The notes under the pieces: model-generated
Database searches by the model: none
Told to the model about the DNA's origin: nothing
What the model saw: only the letters and a program-made list of their open reading frames with translations
Assembly: GCF_018138715.1 (NCBI RefSeq)
Contig: NZ_JAGSHX010000006.1
Span: 5,952,001-6,016,000, forward strand
DNA length: 64,000 nucleotides
From: Streptomyces asiaticus
GTDB taxonomy: Bacteria > Actinomycetota > Actinomycetes > Streptomycetales > Streptomycetaceae
Direction: 5' to 3'
Shown: one piece after another, positions 1 to 8,036 of the stretch
Layout of the letters: each line of letters starts with the position of its first letter
How positions within the stretch are numbered: position 1 is the first letter of the stretch
Translations under genes and position numbers: made by a program

Positions 1-2
1 CG

Positions 3-383
3 GGCGGGGGCGGCGGGGTGCGCAGGCGGCGCGGCCCGGTCCACTGCCGGGTGTGCGGCCGGGCGCTGACCGACGCGGGCGAGATGAAGCTGATGCGCTG
101 CGAGGGCTGCCCGTCCGAGCTGGACGAGGCGCTCTATGAGCGGCTGCGCGACTGGCGGGCGGAGCAGGCGGGGCAGCTGGGGCAGCCGGCGTACTGCGTG
201 TTCACCGACAAGACACTGCTCGCGATCGCCGAGGCCGTTCCGGGAACCGAACCGGAGCTCGCCCGCATCTCCGGTGTGGGAAGGCGCAAGCTGGACCGGT
301 TCGGGGCCGATGTTCTCGCGCTGTGCGCGGGCCGGGAACTGCCCTCCGCACTCGACGACGAGGGCGACGGCGATGCCGGGTGA
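3..383 (+). CDS. C-terminal end of UvrD2-type DNA helicase (5' truncated by window)
   Basis: The reading frame is open from the first bases, so this is the tail of a longer gene. It carries a four-cysteine motif (CRVCGR, then RCEGC about 17 residues on) and a C-terminal HRDC domain of about 75 residues (from YCVFTDKTLLAIAEAVP to VLALCAGR). A tetracysteine motif followed by HRDC at the C-terminus is the layout of actinobacterial UvrD2, a superfamily 1 3'-5' helicase of DNA repair. The helicase motor itself lies outside the window. Position upstream of whiB7 fits the order I recall from Streptomyces. HRDC domains also occur in RecQ and RNase D, but the Cys motif and the neighbour favour UvrD2. 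Confidence 0.8.
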   Translation, partial: GGGGGVRRRRGPVHCRVCGRALTDAGEMKLMRCEGCPSELDEALYERLRDWRAEQAGQLGQPAYCVFTDKTLLAIAEAVPGTEPELARISGVGRRKLDRFGADVLALCAGRELPSALDDEGDGDAG

Positions 384-400
384 AGCCATTCGGGTGACCC

Positions 401-456
401 TTGGCAAAACTCGACGGAAAAATAGTTTGCGCGCGTGGAGGGCATACCCATAGCCT
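401..456 (+). promoter_or_regulatory. Putative whiB7 promoter region
   Basis: Two readings are possible. One is TTGGCA (401-406), 16 bp, TAGTTT (423-428). The other is TTGCGC (427-432), 18 bp, TAGCCT (451-456), preceded directly by the A-rich stretch GGAAAAATAG (416-425). WhiB7-dependent promoters are known to have an AT-rich block a few bases upstream of the -35, so the second reading fits positive autoregulation. The transcript would start about 100 bp before the upstream ORF. The assignment is inference from spacing. Confidence 0.4.
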
Positions 457-568
457 TCCGAGCACGGAGCACAACGGCCCTTCCAGGAGCCGAGGATTCC
501 GTGTTGTACTTGAACACCCGGACTGGTTTCGGACCGGTCCCTGAGACGCCGAGAGGAGGCGAAGACCA

Positions 569-835
569 GTGATCAGCTACATCAACACCATCAAAAAGGC
601 CGATCGGTCGGTCGTCGCCACATGCCTGCTCGGATCCGCACTGCCTGGCACCGGTATGCCCGGCGCCAATGAGGCGCGTCTCAGTGAGCGACCGATCCAG
701 GCACCTGCGGTAGCAGCAGCGGCACAGGCAAAGGCCTATGCCTTTGCGGCCAATGGTGCCGAATCCCGGACGACGCAGCAGCACCACAAGACGTGGGCCT
801 TCCGCAGGCTCGAACCCTGGAGTTATCCAGCCTGA
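569..835 (+). CDS. Upstream ORF (leader peptide) of whiB7
   Basis: An 88-codon ORF starting GTG (MISYINTIKKADRSVV...), with the Shine-Dalgarno GAGAGGAGG 7-8 nt before the start. It lies wholly within the whiB7 leader and stops 25 bp before a strong intrinsic terminator. In actinobacteria whiB7/wblC is induced by translation inhibitors through a translated upstream ORF whose stalling prevents termination. The position and good ribosome site fit that role. The 3' end overlaps an inverted repeat (CCTGATCC/GGATCAGG, 831-847) that could compete with the terminator. The peptide resembles no enzyme; the act of translating it, not the product, is probably what matters. Confidence 0.75.
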   Translation: MISYINTIKKADRSVVATCLLGSALPGTGMPGANEARLSERPIQAPAVAAAAQAKAYAFAANGAESRTTQQHHKTWAFRRLEPWSYPA

Positions 836-860
836 TCCAGGATCAGGTCGGCACCTTCCA

Positions 861-902
861 GGGCCGCGGAACCCACACCGGGATCCGCGGCCCTTTTGAT
901 TT
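861..902 (+). terminator. Intrinsic attenuator in the whiB7 leader
   Basis: A perfect 10-bp stem, GGGCCGCGGA (861-870) and TCCGCGGCCC (884-893), with a 13-nt loop, followed by TTTTGATTT. It sits between the upstream ORF and whiB7, so it would end transcription before the regulator gene unless antiterminated. This is one of the few stems in the window followed by a clear T-run, which is unusual in Streptomyces and supports a true attenuator. Confidence 0.85.
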
Positions 903-950
903 GCCAGAGCCCGGCCACCAGCCGGACCGAAGAGACGAGGAACACACACC

Positions 951-1313
951 GTGCAACTCAACGCACACGCCCCGTCCGCATCGACCGACCTGAACCGCCC
1001 GCCTGACTCCTCGGAGGACTCCTTGACCCCGCTCACCGCCCTCACCGAACTCGATGACGCCATCGAGAACCTGGGTGTAGCCGTGCCGTGCCGCTCGTAC
1101 GACCCGGAGGTCTTCTTCGCCGAGTCCCCGGCCGACGTCGAGTACGCGAAGTCGCTGTGCCAGACCTGTCCGCTGCGGGAGGCATGCCTCGCCGGTGCCA
1201 AGGACCGCCGGGAGCCCTGGGGCGTCTGGGGCGGCGAGCTCTTCGTCCAGGGCGTGGTGGTGGCCCGCAAGCGGCCGCGTGGTCGCCCGCGTAAGAACCC
1301 GGTCGCGGCATGA
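951..1313 (+). CDS. whiB7: WhiB-family iron-sulfur transcription factor WhiB7 (WblC)
   Basis: A 120-residue WhiB-like protein. The four [4Fe-4S] cysteines are visible: C45 (VPCRSY), then CQTCPLREAC supplying three more. The G[VI]WGG turn (WGVWGGE) follows, and the C-terminus ends in an AT-hook (RPRGRPRKN), which is the mark of the WhiB7 subclass. WhiB7 binds the primary sigma factor and AT-rich promoters and turns on intrinsic resistance to ribosome-targeting antibiotics. GTG start. The gene lies behind an upstream ORF and an attenuator, as in known whiB7 loci. The last four bases overlap the start of the next gene (ATGA), suggesting co-translation. Confidence 0.95.
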   Translation: MQLNAHAPSASTDLNRPPDSSEDSLTPLTALTELDDAIENLGVAVPCRSYDPEVFFAESPADVEYAKSLCQTCPLREACLAGAKDRREPWGVWGGELFVQGVVVARKRPRGRPRKNPVAA

Positions 1314-1621
1314 GCACCACCGGCACCATCGATCGCCCAGCGACGCACGACCCCATGAAGCAGGTCCCGACGATGACCCCACCGGTCTCCGAAACCCCCG
1401 CACCCGATACCTCCGGTGCGCCCGAGGCGCGCCAGAACAGGAACCGAGAAATGCAACTCATGCAAGAAGCCCTGGCACGTGCGCATATGCACGACCGGTT
1501 GCAGGAGGCCGAGTCCGAACGGCAGGCCGTTCGGCTCGCGGCCGCCCGCCGGATGCAGCGGCGTGCGGAGCGTGCCTCGCTCCGCGCCCGCCGCGCCCTG
1601 GCCATGGCGGTCATGCAGTAA
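1310..1621 (+). CDS. Hypothetical charged helical protein downstream of whiB7
   Basis: A 103-residue protein overlapping the whiB7 stop by ATGA. The first 40 residues are Pro/Thr-rich and look disordered. The rest (about 40-103) is Arg/Ala/Glu-rich with no Gly or Pro and should be one long basic helix or coiled coil. I recognise no family domain. The tight coupling says it is induced with whiB7, so a role with the WhiB7 response is possible but unproven. Confidence 0.7.
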   Translation: MSTTGTIDRPATHDPMKQVPTMTPPVSETPAPDTSGAPEARQNRNREMQLMQEALARAHMHDRLQEAESERQAVRLAAARRMQRRAERASLRARRALAMAVMQ

Positions 1622-1669
1622 CCAACACACACCGACGGGTCCTACGCCGACCCATCGCGTTACCACGGG

Positions 1670-1693
1670 GGGCCGGTCCGATCGGACCGGCCC
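1670..1693. terminator. Palindromic terminator after the whiB7 operon
   Basis: A perfect 24-bp palindrome (arms GGGCCGGTCC/GGACCGGCCC around GATC), followed by TTCGGC. There is no T-run, as is usual for GC-rich actinobacterial terminators. It lies between the whiB7 operon and the convergent UbiB-like gene, so it can serve both strands. Confidence 0.65.
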
Positions 1694-1758
1694 TTCGGCT
1701 ATCCCAAGGCGCCCGAGTTCAGGCCAAGACGCCCGCGCTCAGGCCGAAATCTCCGCGC

Positions 1759-3213
1759 TCAGGCCGAGGTCTCCGCGGCCTCGGGCTCCTCCTCGGCGCC
1801 GTCCGCGGCCTCTTCCCCGGCGTCTGCCGCGGGGCCTTCTTGGGCGTCTGCTTCGGCGCGGTCCCCGGACTCCGGGTCCGCGGCGAAGCCGGGGACCCAT
1901 GCCTCGAGCTCATCCCGCATCCGCACCGTGGCACCCAGCTGGCACAGCACCCCGATGGTGCTCAGGGTCACCCGGTGAATCAGCAGATAGGCGGGCGGCA
2001 GATTCAGCTGATTGCCCAGCTCATAGACGGGGGAGTGGCGGTCGGCCATCCGCGCCGCCTGGCTGCGCAGCCACTGCCGGTCGAAGACGAACGCGTCGAC
2101 CTGGGCCGGTTCGAGCATCGGCAGCAGGAAGTCCAGCAGATCATCCGGGTCGAGCTCGATCGTCGGCTTGACGAAACCCTCACCGCGCATCAGGTCATAG
2201 ACCCCCGCCGCGTCGCCCTCCAGCGCCATGCGCAGCGCGATGCCGATGGGCTCCGGAAGCCCGCCGGGGAGCCGGTCCACCGAACCGAAGTCCAGGACGC
2301 CCAGCTTCCACCGCTCCGGCGGCCCGTCCGGGGCGTCACCGGTCAGCAGCCGGAAGTTCCCCGGATGGGGATCGGCGTGCAGCAGCCCGGTGCGGGACGC
2401 CCCCGAGAAGAGAAAGCGGGCCAGCAGCTGCCCGGCACGGTCCCGCTCCTCCTGCGTGCCGTCGGCTATCACCTCGGAGAGCGGCACCCCCTCCAGCCAT
2501 TCGGTGATCAGTATCTGATCGCTCTGGTGCACCACCTCGGGCACCACGATCTCCGTGTCCTGTGCGTACTCCTCCGCATGGATCCGCTGGGACGCCGCCT
2601 CCAGCTCGTAGTCCAGCTCCTCGGCGACCCGCTCGCGCAACTCCGCGATCAGCGGCTTGACGTCCAGCCCCGGCACCAGCGGCCCCAGCACCCGGGCGAA
2701 CCGGCTCAGTTGGCTGAGGTCGGACAGCAGCGCCTCGCCCGCCCCGGGATACTGCACCTTGACCGCCACCGTGCGCCCGTCGTGCCAGACCGCCCGGTGC
2801 ACCTGCCCGATCGAGGCGGCCGCCGCCGGCTTGTCCTCGAACTCCTGGAACAGCTCCGGCCAGTCCGGGCCCAGCCGCTCCTCCAGCGCCGCGTGGACCG
2901 TGCGGCTGGGCATGGGAGGGGCCGCTTCCTGGAGCTTGGTCAGGGCCGCCCGGTAGGGCCTGGCTATTTCCTCGGGCAGCGCCGACTCGAAGACCGACAT
3001 GGCCTGCCCGAGCTTCATGGCCCCGCCCTTGAGCTCGCCGAGGACCTTGAACATCTGCTCCGCGGTGCGCTGCTGCACCTCGCGTGCGACGATCTCCGCC
3101 GGCCGTCCCCCTATCCGCTTCCCGAGCCCCCATGTGGCGCGCCCCGCGAATCCCAAGGGCAGCGCCGCCAGTTTGGCGGTACGGGTGATCGCCTTGCGCG
3201 GCAGATCGGTCAT
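1759..3213 (-). CDS. ABC1/UbiB (AarF) family atypical kinase
   Basis: 484 residues from the ATG at 3213, chosen because GGAGGGG lies directly upstream; a TTG at 3225 is possible but falls in that site. Family motifs are present: KxGQ (KLGQ, about 67-70), the alanine-rich loop replacing the Gly-rich loop (AAASIGQVHRA, about 131-141), the lysine of VAVKVQ (about 152), catalytic HADPHPGN and DFGS. These atypical kinase-like ATPases support lipid or quinone metabolism at membranes; the substrate here is unknown. The C-terminal 40 residues are Ala/Glu-rich low complexity built on short repeated DNA. Confidence 0.9.
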   Translation of the reverse strand: MTDLPRKAITRTAKLAALPLGFAGRATWGLGKRIGGRPAEIVAREVQQRTAEQMFKVLGELKGGAMKLGQAMSVFESALPEEIARPYRAALTKLQEAAPPMPSRTVHAALEERLGPDWPELFQEFEDKPAAAASIGQVHRAVWHDGRTVAVKVQYPGAGEALLSDLSQLSRFARVLGPLVPGLDVKPLIAELRERVAEELDYELEAASQRIHAEEYAQDTEIVVPEVVHQSDQILITEWLEGVPLSEVIADGTQEERDRAGQLLARFLFSGASRTGLLHADPHPGNFRLLTGDAPDGPPERWKLGVLDFGSVDRLPGGLPEPIGIALRMALEGDAAGVYDLMRGEGFVKPTIELDPDDLLDFLLPMLEPAQVDAFVFDRQWLRSQAARMADRHSPVYELGNQLNLPPAYLLIHRVTLSTIGVLCQLGATVRMRDELEAWVPGFAADPESGDRAEADAQEGPAADAGEEAADGAEEEPEAAETSA

Positions 3214-3287
3214 GCGCCCCTCCAACTACAGCCGTGCCATCCCGGAAGGTGGCCTCCGGGCCCCCGTGCCCACTCCGCGGACGTGGG

Positions 3288-4502
3288 TCACCCGGACATT
3301 GTCGCGTGCGGTGCCTCTACGGCCGAGGCATATACGGCATCCTCCTCCCCGGCCGCTCCACAGCCGCATCCGGGATGTGCTTCGATCGGGCGCGCCTCCC
3401 AGACGAGCGAGGGAAGCGCCAGCTCCCACCGGACCCCCGCGCCTCCGGAGGGACGGCCGTCGAGGAAGGCCAGCGCCTGGACCGCGGTGAGCCCCGCCAC
3501 CACCATCGCCAGCGCCGTGTCACAGGCCGGGGCGGTGCGTCGGCGCCCGGACCGCCACTGCGCGAGCATTCGCGGCCAGACCGGCTCCCGCTCGGCTCGG
3601 CCCGCCGCGGCGCAGCCCGCGCAGGGCGTGATCCCCGGCACCACCAGAGGGCCCACCACCCCCGTGGCCTCGATGACTCCCGTATAGAGATGGGGTGTGC
3701 CGGAGGCGAGCAGCGGTCGGGTCTGCTCGGGATCCGGTGCGTACGCCGCGAGGCCGTCACGCGGGGCGATCACCACCAGCGCCAGCCCGGGCTGGGCCGA
3801 GGCGGCCGGTTCTCCCGAAGGAGCCGCCCGCTTTCCCGAGGCGGTCCGCTCTCCTGAGGGGACCTTCGCCCGTGAAGGGCCGCGCTCTGGCGCGGAGGTC
3901 CGCAGCCGCGCCGACCGGCGGGGGAGCGGAGCGGGGGCGGCCTGACGCACCACCCGGCGCGCGGCCAGATCCCGGCGCTCCCCGATCTGCTCGGCCGACA
4001 GCCCGCCGGGAGCCACATCCCAGGGCTCGACACAGCCGCCGTCCACCACATCGACCCGGCCGATCCCCGAGCCCGACAGCGCGGCCGCGACCGCCGCCCC
4101 GACCCGCCCCGCGCCCCGCACCTGAACCCGCATCGCCCGCCGCGCGGCGAGCAGCCGCGCCGCCGCTCCGGGCTCGGGGTGCAGCACCGACAGCGCCCCC
4201 GCGTCGGGCCGCAGCCGGTCCAGGGCCGCGGCGGGCTCGCCGCCGTCCCTCGGCTCGTCCAGCAGACCGGCCGCCGCCAGCCGGTCCACCAGTGCGTCGG
4301 CCCGTCCCTCCGGCAGCCCGATGGCGCGGGCCTCCTGCCGCAACAGCGGCAGACCGCGGGTGCCGTCCAGCAGCTCCAGAAAGCTGCCCGTGGCCGTGTC
4401 CACCGGCCCCATCACCACCGCATGCGCCCGGGCCACCCCGAACTGCACCGTGTCCCGGCTCCGCCAGCCGCGCCGCAGCGCGGGCTTGAGCATCGGATGC
4501 AT
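3288..4502 (-). CDS. ThiF/E1-like adenylyltransferase domain protein
   Basis: 404 residues, start supported by GGGAGGGAA a few bases upstream. The middle contains a Rossmann nucleotide site typical of ThiF/MoeB/E1 enzymes (VRGAGRVGAAVAAALSGSG followed by VDVVDGG), and a CxxC in PCAGC. The N-terminal 100 residues resemble the leader domain of TOMM/YcaO-associated ThiF proteins, but no partner YcaO is nearby. Pro/Arg/Ser-rich insertion near the middle (around residues 185-230) looks disordered. It probably adenylates a carboxylate, but substrate and reaction are not inferable. It is a stand-alone gene in this position in Streptomyces, as far as I recall. Confidence 0.75.
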   Translation of the reverse strand: MHPMLKPALRRGWRSRDTVQFGVARAHAVVMGPVDTATGSFLELLDGTRGLPLLRQEARAIGLPEGRADALVDRLAAAGLLDEPRDGGEPAAALDRLRPDAGALSVLHPEPGAAARLLAARRAMRVQVRGAGRVGAAVAAALSGSGIGRVDVVDGGCVEPWDVAPGGLSAEQIGERRDLAARRVVRQAAPAPLPRRSARLRTSAPERGPSRAKVPSGERTASGKRAAPSGEPAASAQPGLALVVIAPRDGLAAYAPDPEQTRPLLASGTPHLYTGVIEATGVVGPLVVPGITPCAGCAAAGRAEREPVWPRMLAQWRSGRRRTAPACDTALAMVVAGLTAVQALAFLDGRPSGGAGVRWELALPSLVWEARPIEAHPGCGCGAAGEEDAVYASAVEAPHATMSG

Positions 4503-4515
4503 CGCCGTTCCCTCC

Positions 4516-4551
4516 CCCGTTTGATGTGCCGTTCCCGTTTGATGTGCCGTT
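4516..4551. repeat. 18-bp perfect tandem duplication
   Basis: The unit CCCGTTTGATGTGCCGTT occurs twice in a row (4516-4533, 4534-4551), followed by a decayed third copy. It sits just upstream of the ThiF-like start codon, in the divergent promoter region. The rest of this 250-bp gap shows no clear site. Confidence 0.85.
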
Positions 4552-4750
4552 GTTGTGCCGTCGATGTGCTGTCCGTTGAACCGCCTTCAGCATGCGGCCC
4601 GGCGCCCGGACCCCGCAGCGCGTTATCCACAGGCAGTGGATTAAGTCGTACGAACGCCGGTCGTACAAGTCGTGCACACCGTGGAGTGGTTCGGTCCACA
4701 ACCATTGGCGGCGCGGGACTTCCCCGGCTGCCAGCGGGTAACGTCGGGGC

Positions 4751-5380
4751 GTGTCCGCCGACCCGCCCCCTCGCACCGTGGGACAGAACGTCTCCCGCAG
4801 CGCCGCGAGCGCACCGAGCACCGTCCCGAGCCCGCAGAGCCGAGGCTCCGACGCGAACGCGGTCGAGGTCCGCCGGAGCACCCGGCGGCGCAGGACGGTC
4901 TCCGCCTATCGCGAGGGCGACCGCACCGTCGTCCTCATCCCCGCCCGGATGTCCGAGGCGGAGGAGCAGCGCTGGGTGAGGGTCATGCTGGAGAAGCTGG
5001 CGGCCCAGGAGAGCAAGCGGATGCTGGGCGACGCGGAGCTGGCCGCCCGCGCCGAGTGGCTCTCCGGTCAGTACCTGAGCGGGCGGGCCCGGCCCGACTC
5101 CGTCCGCTGGGTCACCAATCAGAACACCCGCTGGGGGTCGTGCACCCCGGCCGAGGGCAGCATCCGGCTCTCGCACCGGCTCCAGGGCATGCCGGAGTAC
5201 GTCGTGGACTATGTGCTCCTCCACGAGCTGGCCCATCTGCTGGTGCCGGGGCACGGCCGCCGCTTCTGGCAGCTCCTGGAGGCGTATCCGCGGACCGAGC
5301 GGGCGCGGGGCTATCTCGAAGGGGTGGTCGCCGCCGCGCGGTTGCCGCACCTCTCCGGCCCCCCGGACGACCAGCCGTAA
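4751..5380 (+). CDS. M48/YgjP-like (DUF45) zinc metallopeptidase
   Basis: 209 residues from a GTG start. The HExxH zinc site is HELAHLLVPGHGRRFW, with a third His six residues on (H in GHG), preceded by the family motif RWGSCT. This is the YgjP/SprT-like fold (DUF45). The first 45 residues are disordered and basic. No signal peptide or membrane span is seen, so it is probably cytoplasmic. The substrate is unknown. Confidence 0.85.
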   Translation: MSADPPPRTVGQNVSRSAASAPSTVPSPQSRGSDANAVEVRRSTRRRRTVSAYREGDRTVVLIPARMSEAEEQRWVRVMLEKLAAQESKRMLGDAELAARAEWLSGQYLSGRARPDSVRWVTNQNTRWGSCTPAEGSIRLSHRLQGMPEYVVDYVLLHELAHLLVPGHGRRFWQLLEAYPRTERARGYLEGVVAAARLPHLSGPPDDQP

Positions 5381-5537
5381 GGCGACCGTGCCCGGGCGGT
5401 GAGGGATCAGCACCCGGGAGCCCCCGGGCCGTGCGGGAACCACATCCCGGTTCCCGGCGTCGCTCATAGTCGGCGGCAGCGGCTAGCCTGGCGCGCAACG
5501 CACACACCGGTACGGCGATGGGGGACGGTCCTAACGT

Positions 5538-7325
5538 ATGGCCAGGGAATTCCAGCGCGGCCACAAGGCCAGGATCAGTGATCTGACGGCCGGGAGGGAT
5601 CTGTACGTCGGGGTGCAGATCGCCGGACCCGGCCTGAGCTTCGACATCAGCTGCTTCGGTCTCGACGCGAACGAGCGGCTGTCGGACGACCGCTACTTCA
5701 TCTTCTTCAACCAGCCGAAGTCCCCTGAAGAAGCGATACAGCAGCTCGGGCCGCAGGCCGGTGACACGGATTCGTTCCGCGTCACGCTCGACAGCGTGCC
5801 GGCCGCCATCCAGAAGCTCTCCTTCACCGCGACCATCGACGGCGCCGGGCAGATGTCGCAGGTCGGCCCCGGCTACCTGCGGATCGTCGCGGGCGGCGAG
5901 GAGGTGGCCCGGTACTCCTTCACCGGCTCGGAGTTCAGCACCGAACGCGCGGTGATGCTGGGCGACTTCTACCTCAAGGACGTCTGGCGGTTCGCCGCCG
6001 TCGGACAGGGCTTCGACGGGGGACTGGAGGCGCTGCTCAAGAACTTCGGCGGTGAGGTGGCCGAGGAGGAGCCCGCCCCCGCGCCCGCCCAGGGCGCCAC
6101 GCCCGGTTTCGCGCCGCCGGGACAGGCCGCCCCCGCACCGGGCTTCGCGCCCCCGGCCGGAGCCCCTGCCCCGCCGGCCCCTCCGGCTCCCGTCCCGCCC
6201 GCACCGCAGCCCGCCCCCGCCTTCGGCGCTCCCCAAGGAACGCCACCCCAAGGAACGCCACCCCAGGGAACGCCACCCCAGGGAACGCCACCTCAGGGCA
6301 CGCCGCCTCCGGGTGCACCCCAGGGCACGTCCCCGCAGGGCGTTCAGCCGCCCGCCCCCGGCACCCCGCAGATGCACGGCGCCCCCACCATCGCCGCGCC
6401 CATCGCGCCTCCCGGCCAGGTGCCGCCGCCCGGCCAGGTGCCGCCCCCGGGGCAGGTACCGCCGCCCCCGCCGCCGGGCCAGTTCCCGGGCCAGCAGCCG
6501 CCGTTCGGCCAGCAGCCGGGCCAGGCCCCGCCCCCGCCCGCCCCGTACGGCCAGCCGCCCGCCCAGCCCTACCCCGGTCAGCCCGGCCAGCCCGGTCAGC
6601 CGGGCCAGCCCGCTCCTTACGGTCAGCCGCAGCCCATGGGCGGCGTCCCTCAGGGCGGTGGCGCGCCCGGGCTCCAGGCCGCGCTCTCCAAGTACCGCGA
6701 GGCGCCCACCGGCCAGCGCTGGACGCCGCAGAACTCCAGGCTGATGCGGGTCGACCTCGGCGTCGGCGGCCAGCCCGTGCTCGCCCGCCAGGGCACGATG
6801 GTGCTTTACCAGGGCAAGGTCGACTTCAGCTACAAGGGCGCCGGTTTCCGCGGCCGGATCGTCGGCAACGCGACCGGCCAGGAGATGCAGCTGATGCGCT
6901 GCACCGGCCAGGGCCAGGTCTTCCTCGCCGAGAACGCCGCCGAGCTCCACCCGATCGAGCTCCAGGGCGACGCCATCTGCGTCTCCGCCGAGAACGTGCT
7001 CGCCTTCGACGAGTCGCTGCACCACGAGGTGCGCCGGATCGAGGGTCACGGCATCCCCGGCGGCGCGCTGTTCACCATGCAGTTCCAGGGCACCGGGACC
7101 GTCGTGGTGAAGACCGAGGGCACGCCGGTCGTCCTCCCGGTCACCCCGACCACCTTCGCCGACAGCAACGCCATCGTGGCGTGGTCCGCCGGAGCCCAGG
7201 TGATCATCTCCAGCCAGGTGCGGCTGCGCCGCAGCGCCTACCCCGGCCACAGCGGGGAGACCGTGAACCTCCAGTTCCGTGGCGCGCCCGGCAACTTCAT
7301 CGTCGTCCAGCCCTACGAGGTCTGA
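5538..7325 (+). CDS. TerD-AIM24 fusion protein with Pro/Gln repeat linker
   Basis: 595 residues in three parts. Residues 1-175 are a TerD-type domain (MAREFQRGHKARISDL..., VGVQIAGPGLSFDISCFGLD). Residues about 176-370 are a linker of Pro/Gly/Gln repeats, including five QGTPP units and several GQVPPP units. Residues about 375-595 are an AIM24 (Trp-RNA-binding-attenuator-like fold) domain ending FIVVQPYEV. TerD domains bind calcium and belong to stress and tellurite-resistance clusters; AIM24 proteins are known in mitochondria but bacterial function is unclear. Two further AIM24 genes follow at once (11 and 16 bp gaps), so the three form one operon. The fusion suggests the two domains act in one complex. 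Confidence 0.9.
   Translation: MAREFQRGHKARISDLTAGRDLYVGVQIAGPGLSFDISCFGLDANERLSDDRYFIFFNQPKSPEEAIQQLGPQAGDTDSFRVTLDSVPAAIQKLSFTATIDGAGQMSQVGPGYLRIVAGGEEVARYSFTGSEFSTERAVMLGDFYLKDVWRFAAVGQGFDGGLEALLKNFGGEVAEEEPAPAPAQGATPGFAPPGQAAPAPGFAPPAGAPAPPAPPAPVPPAPQPAPAFGAPQGTPPQGTPPQGTPPQGTPPQGTPPPGAPQGTSPQGVQPPAPGTPQMHGAPTIAAPIAPPGQVPPPGQVPPPGQVPPPPPPGQFPGQQPPFGQQPGQAPPPPAPYGQPPAQPYPGQPGQPGQPGQPAPYGQPQPMGGVPQGGGAPGLQAALSKYREAPTGQRWTPQNSRLMRVDLGVGGQPVLARQGTMVLYQGKVDFSYKGAGFRGRIVGNATGQEMQLMRCTGQGQVFLAENAAELHPIELQGDAICVSAENVLAFDESLHHEVRRIEGHGIPGGALFTMQFQGTGTVVVKTEGTPVVLPVTPTTFADSNAIVAWSAGAQVIISSQVRLRRSAYPGHSGETVNLQFRGAPGNFIVVQPYEV
6233..6310 (+). repeat. 15-bp repeats encoding QGTPP units
   Basis: Tandem 15-bp units (CAAGGAACGCCACCC and variants) encode five QGTPP copies in the linker of the TerD-AIM24 gene. 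Copies differ by silent changes (GGAACG, GGCACG), so the repeat is likely kept at protein level but prone to length change. Confidence 0.8.
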
Positions 7326-7336
7326 GGGAGCCCGAT

Positions 7337-8020
7337 ATGGACCAGCAAATGATCTCGGGCTTCGCACCCGCCCCGGTCGCCGCCCGCATGGAGAACCACG
7401 GCGCCAGCATGCTCAAGGTCGCCATGCAGAGCGGCCAGGACCTCTTCGCCCGCACGGGCTCGATGGTGGCCTACGAGGGCTTCGTCCAGTACGAGCCCAA
7501 CCCGCCCGCCGTACGGCAGATGGCCTCCCAGTGGCTGACCGGCGAGGGCGCCCCGCTGATGCGGTGCAGCGGCGACGGGCTGCTCTACCTCGCCGACTAC
7601 GGGGCCAACGTGGTCTGCATCAACCTCAACGGCGACTCGCTCTCGGTCAACGGCACCAACCTCCTCGCCTTCGACGCGCACCTCCAGTGGGGCGTCGAAC
7701 GCGTCAAGGGCATCGCCAAGTTCGCCGGACAGGGCCTGTTCAACGTGGGCGTCTCCGGCACCGGCTGGGTCGCCCTGACCTCCCGTGGCACCCCCATCGT
7801 GGTCGACTGCGGCCGCGGCGAGGACGAGACCTATGTGGACCCGGACGCGCTCGTGGCCTGGTCCTCCGGGCTCAAGGTGAAGGGCAAGCGCAGCTTCAAG
7901 GCGTCGTCCCTGATCGGCCGGGGCAGCGGCGAGGCCTATCAGCTCGGCTTCTCCGGGCAGGGCTTCGTCGTCGTACAGCCCAGTGAGGACAGCACCGACC
8001 GGCTCCGGGCCCGGGGCTGA
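7337..8020 (+). CDS. AIM24 family protein
   Basis: 227 residues from ATG 7337, which has GAGGGAG eight bases upstream; the frame is open further upstream but that overlaps the previous gene. The whole protein is one AIM24 domain (MLKVAMQSGQDLFARTGSMVAYEG ... GFVVVQPSE), matching the C-terminal part of the gene before it. No signal peptide or membrane segment. Middle gene of the three-gene TerD/AIM24 operon. Function unknown; a role in envelope or stress physiology is a guess from TerD association. Confidence 0.88.
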   Translation: MDQQMISGFAPAPVAARMENHGASMLKVAMQSGQDLFARTGSMVAYEGFVQYEPNPPAVRQMASQWLTGEGAPLMRCSGDGLLYLADYGANVVCINLNGDSLSVNGTNLLAFDAHLQWGVERVKGIAKFAGQGLFNVGVSGTGWVALTSRGTPIVVDCGRGEDETYVDPDALVAWSSGLKVKGKRSFKASSLIGRGSGEAYQLGFSGQGFVVVQPSEDSTDRLRARG

Positions 8021-8036
8021 GAGGGAGGGACACCAG

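Noticed and set aside
1195..3687. 830-codon plus-strand ORF over whiB7, UbiB-like and ThiF-like genes
   Set aside because: It crosses three recognised genes, has no domain and no ribosome site; composition artefact.
5112..7367. 751-codon ORF on the minus strand across the TerD-AIM24 gene
   Set aside because: Low-complexity Leu/Gly/Arg translation, opposite a gene with clear TerD and AIM24 domains. It is a shadow of GC-rich codon usage.
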